Of a stretch of 27,251 bases of DNA, positions 23,571 through 27,251 are shown one piece after another. The stretch comes from Actinomycetes bacterium. GTDB lineage: Bacteria; Actinomycetota; Acidimicrobiia; Acidimicrobiales; RAAP-2. The position numbers were made by a program, and so were the translations under genes. Under the pieces are notes generated by a model. That model had not been told where the DNA came from, searched no databases, and saw only the letters and a list, made by a program, of their open reading frames with translations. Position 1 is the first letter of the stretch, and each line of letters opens with the position of its first letter. The stretch spans positions 1-27,251 of the forward strand of contig JAJYPU010000013.1 in the NCBI GenBank assembly GCA_021795095.1. Direction: 5' to 3'.

Positions 23571-24352
23571 CGCTACGTGACAAGACCGCCCTCGTGACCG
23601 GATCGACCAGCGGCATCGGGCTCGGCATCGCCCGCGCGCTGGCCGCCGAGGGCGCGAACATCATGCTCAACGGGTTCGGCGACGCCGAGACGATCGACCA
23701 GCTTCGACGCGACCTGGCCGACCAGTTCGGTGTCGAGGTCGCCTACGACGGCGCCGACCTGATGACCGCCGACGGGCCGGGCGCGCTGGTCGAGGCCACG
23801 CGCGCGCGCTTCGGGCGCCTCGACGTCCTCGTGAACAACGCGGGCATCCAGCACGTCGCCCCGGTCGAATCGTTCCCGACCGCCAAGTGGGACGCCATCA
23901 TCGCGCTCAACCTCACGGCGGTCTTCCTCGGCATGAAGGCCGCCATCCCGATCATGAAGGGTCAGGGCTGGGGCCGGATCATCAACGTCGCCTCGGCCCA
24001 CGGCCTCGTGGCGAGCCCGAACAAGATCGCCTACGTCGCCGCCAAGCACGGGGTGGTCGGCGCCACCAAGGTGGCGGCCATCGAGGTGGCCAACGACGGC
24101 ATCACCGTGAACGCCATTTGCCCGGGCTGGGTCCTCACGCCCCTCGTCGAGCGCCAGCTCGAGGAGCGCGCCGAGGCGGCCGGCACCGAGGTCACCACCG
24201 AGTCCGACGCGCTGCTCGCCGAGAAGCAGCCAATGCTCCAGTTCACCAGCCCCGACGCGATCGGCGCCCTCGCCGTCTACCTCTGCTCGGACGCCGCGCA
24301 TACGGTGACCGGCGCCCCGATCTCGATCGATGGTGGCTGGATCGCGCAGTAG
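23567..24352 (+). CDS. bdhA: D-3-hydroxybutyrate dehydrogenase (short-chain dehydrogenase)
   Basis: This 261-residue SDR enzyme oxidises D-3-hydroxybutyrate to acetoacetate with NAD+. The cofactor loop is TGSTSGIGLG (11-20), NNAG is at 90-93, and the catalytic set is Ser143, Tyr156 and Lys160 (YVAAK). Residues that bind the substrate carboxylate and methyl in Pseudomonas 3-hydroxybutyrate dehydrogenases (Gln94, His144, Lys152, Trp187, Gln196, Trp257) are all present, shifted by one: Gln95, His145, Lys153, Trp188, Gln197 and Trp258. The motifs NNAGIQHVAPVE, CPGWVLTPLV and LLAEKQP are diagnostic. ATG 23567 overlaps the livM stop and has GGAGGA just upstream. It is the last gene of the importer operon. 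The product feeds scoAB on the divergent transcript. Confidence 0.95.
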   Translation: MTLRDKTALVTGSTSGIGLGIARALAAEGANIMLNGFGDAETIDQLRRDLADQFGVEVAYDGADLMTADGPGALVEATRARFGRLDVLVNNAGIQHVAPVESFPTAKWDAIIALNLTAVFLGMKAAIPIMKGQGWGRIINVASAHGLVASPNKIAYVAAKHGVVGATKVAAIEVANDGITVNAICPGWVLTPLVERQLEERAEAAGTEVTTESDALLAEKQPMLQFTSPDAIGALAVYLCSDAAHTVTGAPISIDGGWIAQ

Positions 24353-24385
24353 GGCCGGCGCCTCGCGCGATCTTCCCTACCATGG

Positions 24386-25018
24386 GTGTCGGTGACCGAT
24401 CCCATCCACGCCTCGAACCCGACGGGTCGCACGATCAGCCGTGAGTGGCTGATCGGTGTCCTGACCGGTCTGGTCGCCATCGCCTCGGTCTTTTTCGGTC
24501 GTCATTTCCGCCACGTCGAACACCAGTCCGACGCGCTCGTCGCGGGGGCCGCCGTGGTGCTCGTCGTGAGCGGGATCTACGCCGTTCGACACCTCGCGCG
24601 CGCCGTCGGGCGTTCGATCGCACGCCAGTCGTCCCTGAGTGCGGGAGCGACAGCCCGGCTGGTCATCGACGGGGTCGGCGTCGTCGCCCTCATCTTCGGT
24701 CTCTTCGGCGTCCTCGGGGTGTCCCTGCAGCACCTGCTCATCGGCGCGGGGGTCACGGGGGTCATCGTGGGGATCGCGGCCCAGCAGAGCCTCTCCAACG
24801 TCTTCGCGGCCGTCGTCCTGCTCTTCGCACGGCCCTTCGTCGTCGGCGAGCGGATCCGCATCCGTTCGGGCGTGCTGGGCGTGCTCGACGTCACGGTGCT
24901 CGGCGCGGGGCTCACCTACGTCACCGTGCGAACCGAGGACGGCGTGTTGAAGATCCCCAACTCGGTGATGCTCTCCTCGGGGATCGGTCGACCGCGAGAC
25001 GGCACGCCGCACCAGTAG
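24386..25018 (+). CDS. Small mechanosensitive (MscS-family) channel
   Basis: This 210-residue membrane protein is of the MscS family, which releases solutes on osmotic downshock. Hydrophobic segments lie at about residues 20-40, 50-68, 90-112 and 115-145. The pore helix region reads GAGVTGVIVGIAAQQSLSNVFAAVVLLFARPF (MscS landmarks: Gly-rich TM3a, then QQSLSN and RPF). It is followed by the beta domain with VGERIRI and the IPNS motif near residue 190. It ends soon after the beta domain, so the usual C-terminal alpha/beta vestibule is missing. The GTG start at 24386 has no clear Shine-Dalgarno; GTG 24392 is equally possible. It lies 34 bp after the dehydrogenase and may be read through from it, though a functional link is not obvious. 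Confidence 0.87.
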   Translation: MSVTDPIHASNPTGRTISREWLIGVLTGLVAIASVFFGRHFRHVEHQSDALVAGAAVVLVVSGIYAVRHLARAVGRSIARQSSLSAGATARLVIDGVGVVALIFGLFGVLGVSLQHLLIGAGVTGVIVGIAAQQSLSNVFAAVVLLFARPFVVGERIRIRSGVLGVLDVTVLGAGLTYVTVRTEDGVLKIPNSVMLSSGIGRPRDGTPHQ

Positions 25019-25080
25019 ACCGGGGCGACGGGTACGACGGGGGCCGAGGCGGCCCACGGGTCACTGTGGGGCGAAGGCCG

Positions 25081-26706
25081 TCACTTTCCGGCGGTGCCGT
25101 TCGGACCGCACGAGCGCGGGTCCCAGGGCTGGAGTGGCTGGGCCACGGGCGTCGGCGCCGAGAACGAGGAGTCGGCGAGCACGAGACTCGGGTCGTTCAC
25201 CGTCGAGGTCGTGGTGACCCCCACGGTCGTCGAGGGAGTCGTCGGCGCGGTCGTCGATTTGGGCCGCGTCGTCGTGTGCGCCGGCGACGCCGGCACCGCG
25301 AGGTCCGAACCGGTCATGACGGTCACGTCGGCGCCGCCCCTCGTTGGGCCGAGCGCCATCACCGCGGGGCCGGCCAGGTGGGCGATCACCGCTTCGGCCA
25401 TCGCAATCGAGGACGGCGAGTTGCTCGCGTGGTAGACGACGGTCTCGGACCTGGTCCCCACGGGCGCCAGGCTGCCACCGAGGGTCGCGTGAAAGCCGAG
25501 CTGGCGCAACGCCGTCACCGTCGTCGTCGCCTGCGCGGGGACTCCAGTGCCACCGTAGACCGAGACGCTCACGTGGCTCGGCGCGGGTAGCGGCTTGCCG
25601 TTCATCGTGTTGGTCGACGGCGTGATCTCCAAGAACTGGTCGATCACCGACGTGACGTCCGGTCCGATCGGGAACTCGACGTCGCCGTAGTAGTAGCCCT
25701 GGTAGAGGTAGCTGCCCGTCTCGACGAGGACGACGGGCATCGTGACCTCGGGCACGCTAGCGATGGACACCCCGGCGAAGTTGCTCGCGAGGCTCAGCAT
25801 GTCACTCAGGGAGAACGAGGCGTCGACCTCGAGGTTCGGCGCGATCGCGGTGGCCAGCTGCTGGTCGGTCACGGGGTTGCCGAGCCCCTTCGCCTTCAAC
25901 GCCGCGGCCACCACGCGGAGGAACTCGTGGTCGCGGCGGATGCGCGCGAGGTCGCTCAACGCCTCCTGGGGCCACGTCGCGTGGTTGGGGCCGTCCCCGG
26001 GGAAGCGGATCTGCAGATGGCGCGCGCGCACCACCTGCAGCGCCTGGTAGCCGTTCAGGTGTTGACAGCCGGTGTGGGTGATGTTGAGGCCCGAGTAGGC
26101 GTCGAAGACCTCCATCGGGAAGTACATGTTGATCCCGCCGAGCACGTTGACGACGCTCGCGAAGGTATCGAAGTTGAGCTCGATGTAGTGGTTGATCGGG
26201 ATCCCGAAGTCGTTCTCGATCGCCGAGACCAGTTGGGACGGCCCCTGGTAGAGCGCGGCGTCGATCTTGTTCGCCCCAGTCGTGCGTGCGTTGGGCACGA
26301 ACACGTCGCGCGGTATCGACAGCAGCGAGATGCGCTTGGTCGTGAAGTTCAGGTGCACGATCATCACGACGTCGCTGTTCACGCCGGTCACGCCCTGGGA
26401 GCACAGGCCGTACGCCTTGTTCTGGACCGTGAGCGCGCAGCGCGAGGTCGACCCCACGAGCAGGATGTTCTCGGTGTCGTTGTAGCGCACGGCCTCGTTC
26501 GTCACGTTGACGCGGTGCACGAGCGAGTTCAGATAGAAGTAGTCCCCCGCGACCCCGCCGACGATGAGGACCACCAGCACCAGCAGCACGATGGCGATCG
26601 TGCGTCCCCGGTGACTGCGGCGACGCCGGCGACGGTGGCGGGCGCGACGCCGCGCCCCGGACGATTGGGGCCTGCCCGCTGGCGACGAGTAGGGGTCTAC
26701 TGGCAC
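25081..26706 (-). CDS. LCP-family (LytR-CpsA-Psr) cell-wall ligase with C-terminal LytR_C domain
   Basis: This 541-residue membrane-anchored protein belongs to the family that attaches glycopolymers to peptidoglycan. A very basic cytosolic head (Arg/His-rich, residues 19-35) precedes one membrane helix (about 36-55). The LCP domain follows: ENILLVGSTSR, then NSDVVMIVHLN, ISLLSIPRDVFV, ANKIDAAL, VNVLGGINMYFP and LQVVRARH, which are the family blocks. A LytR_C domain comes next (about 355-440: VSVSVYGGTGVPAQATTTVTALRQLGF as its first part), and a Thr/Ser/Pro-rich tail ends the protein. The usual GSDSR is GSTSR here, so one Mg-binding Asp is missing, and the RxD that follows is NSD. It starts with GTG 26706, divergent from the terminal hydrolase. 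Confidence 0.92.
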   Translation of the reverse strand: MPVDPYSSPAGRPQSSGARRRARHRRRRRRSHRGRTIAIVLLVLVVLIVGGVAGDYFYLNSLVHRVNVTNEAVRYNDTENILLVGSTSRCALTVQNKAYGLCSQGVTGVNSDVVMIVHLNFTTKRISLLSIPRDVFVPNARTTGANKIDAALYQGPSQLVSAIENDFGIPINHYIELNFDTFASVVNVLGGINMYFPMEVFDAYSGLNITHTGCQHLNGYQALQVVRARHLQIRFPGDGPNHATWPQEALSDLARIRRDHEFLRVVAAALKAKGLGNPVTDQQLATAIAPNLEVDASFSLSDMLSLASNFAGVSIASVPEVTMPVVLVETGSYLYQGYYYGDVEFPIGPDVTSVIDQFLEITPSTNTMNGKPLPAPSHVSVSVYGGTGVPAQATTTVTALRQLGFHATLGGSLAPVGTRSETVVYHASNSPSSIAMAEAVIAHLAGPAVMALGPTRGGADVTVMTGSDLAVPASPAHTTTRPKSTTAPTTPSTTVGVTTTSTVNDPSLVLADSSFSAPTPVAQPLQPWDPRSCGPNGTAGK

Positions 26707-26784
26707 CGAACGACTCTAGTCGGGCACTCGTCGTGCTCCTCGTCGTCGGTCTTGCTACGGTGAACGAAAACCGAGGGGGGTTCG

Positions 26785-27251
26785 ATGGTCTTCGACCGCG
26801 GCCTGGCCGACGAATTGCGCACGTGCGCCGCGCGTCACGTCGAGCGGGGCGTCCCGGGCCTCACCATGCTGGTCGCACGCGACGGCGCCGTCTTCGTCGA
26901 GGCCGTCGGTTCGCTCGGAGACCGACGGGGTCCGACGACCCGCGACGCGCAGTACCGCATCGCGTCCACCACCAAGATCGTGACCGCGCTCGCCACCCTC
27001 GCGCTCGTCGAGGACGGTCGCCTCGGGCTCGACGACCCGGTCGAGACGTTCCTGCCCGAGCTCGGCGCGCCACGGGTGCTCGCCGCGCCCGACGGCCCGC
27101 TCGACGACACCCGCCCGGCGCGTCGATCCATCACCGTGCGCGACCTGCTCACCTTCACGAACGGGTTCGGCATGTATATCGATATGTTCGCGGCGCCGAC
27201 GCCGTGGCCGATCGTCCTCGAAGAGCAACGACTCGGCCTGGCCTCGCTCGG
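26785..27251 (+). CDS. Beta-lactamase-family serine hydrolase, 5' part (cut by window end)
   Basis: This open frame from ATG 26785 runs past the window end with 155 complete codons and no stop. GAGGGGGG ends 4 bp before the ATG. It begins MVFDRGLADELRTCAARHVE, then GVPGLTMLVARDG, and reaches the nucleophile motif IASTTKIVTA (Ser-Thr-Thr-Lys) near residue 73. It continues with LDDPVETFLPEL and the ITVRDLLTFTNGFG segment (equivalent to LLxHTSG in relatives). This is the class C beta-lactamase/EstB esterase fold. The Tyr-x-Asn and C-terminal motifs lie outside the window. It is a different branch from the hydrolase at 17494-18723. No signal peptide is present, so it is probably cytosolic. Confidence 0.88.
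   Translation, partial: MVFDRGLADELRTCAARHVERGVPGLTMLVARDGAVFVEAVGSLGDRRGPTTRDAQYRIASTTKIVTALATLALVEDGRLGLDDPVETFLPELGAPRVLAAPDGPLDDTRPARRSITVRDLLTFTNGFGMYIDMFAAPTPWPIVLEEQRLGLASL

Noticed and set aside
25041..25055. GGGCC-GAGGC-GGCCC hairpin between the convergent MscS and LCP genes
   Set aside because: A 5-bp stem without a T-tract is common by chance at this GC content; a nearby CCCAC/GTGGG pair competes with it.
1..27251. CRISPR arrays, tRNA or rRNA genes, transposases, integrases, toxin-antitoxin or anti-phage clusters
   Set aside because: Searched by eye for regular repeats, cloverleaf or CCA patterns, DDE motifs and nuclease/helicase defence pairs. None was found apart from housekeeping RecBCD.

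Overview
The window is GC-rich, tightly packed bacterial chromosome. GTG starts are frequent, many adjacent genes overlap by four bases, and the gene set includes an LCP cell-wall ligase, a lysine-rich micro-protein, a short-chain-type cis-prenyltransferase, secreted SGNH hydrolases and several TetR regulators. This points to an actinobacterium. The style resembles Acidimicrobiia, but the class assignment is inference. I see no rRNA, tRNA, CRISPR array, phage gene or insertion sequence.

Left part (1-2546): a 37-residue basic micro-protein, then a divergent TetR regulator / 14-TM DHA2 drug exporter pair. The 117-bp gap of this pair holds two copies of one palindromic operator (10-bp half-sites, 9-bp spacer). 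Next (2556-10905) comes a complete recC-recB-recD operon on the minus strand, with 4-bp start/stop overlaps at both junctions and intact helicase and nuclease motifs. Divergent from recC is a cis-prenyltransferase (10987-11763) with two altered motif residues. It converges on a secreted SGNH hydrolase across a GC-rich hairpin. A solitary TetR gene follows.

Centre and right (13682-24352) is the most interesting part: two divergent gene sets around one 151-bp promoter region. Leftward: EstB-type serine hydrolase, scoA, scoB (3-oxoacid CoA-transferase), a TetR regulator, and an acyl-CoA synthetase. Rightward: a complete branched-chain-amino-acid-type (Liv/HAAT) ABC importer (binding protein, two ATPases, two permeases) whose last gene overlaps the start of a D-3-hydroxybutyrate dehydrogenase gene. 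All substrate-binding residues known for that enzyme are visible. Together they read as a ketone-body (3-hydroxybutyrate/acetoacetate) module: import, oxidation to acetoacetate, CoA activation, and perhaps release of 3-hydroxybutyrate from esters or oligomers by the hydrolase. A Liv-type importer assigned to 3-hydroxybutyrate would be a new substrate assignment; this is inference from context. Between the binding-protein gene and the rest of the importer lies a perfect 13-bp inverted repeat with a TTCG tetraloop, inside the first codons of the ATPase gene. It is probably a device for unequal expression.

Right end (24386-27251): a short MscS-like channel, an LCP-family protein with a changed active-site motif and a C-terminal LytR_C domain, and the 5' part of a second beta-lactamase-family serine hydrolase cut by the window edge. 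No stretch longer than about 180 bp lacks a gene.
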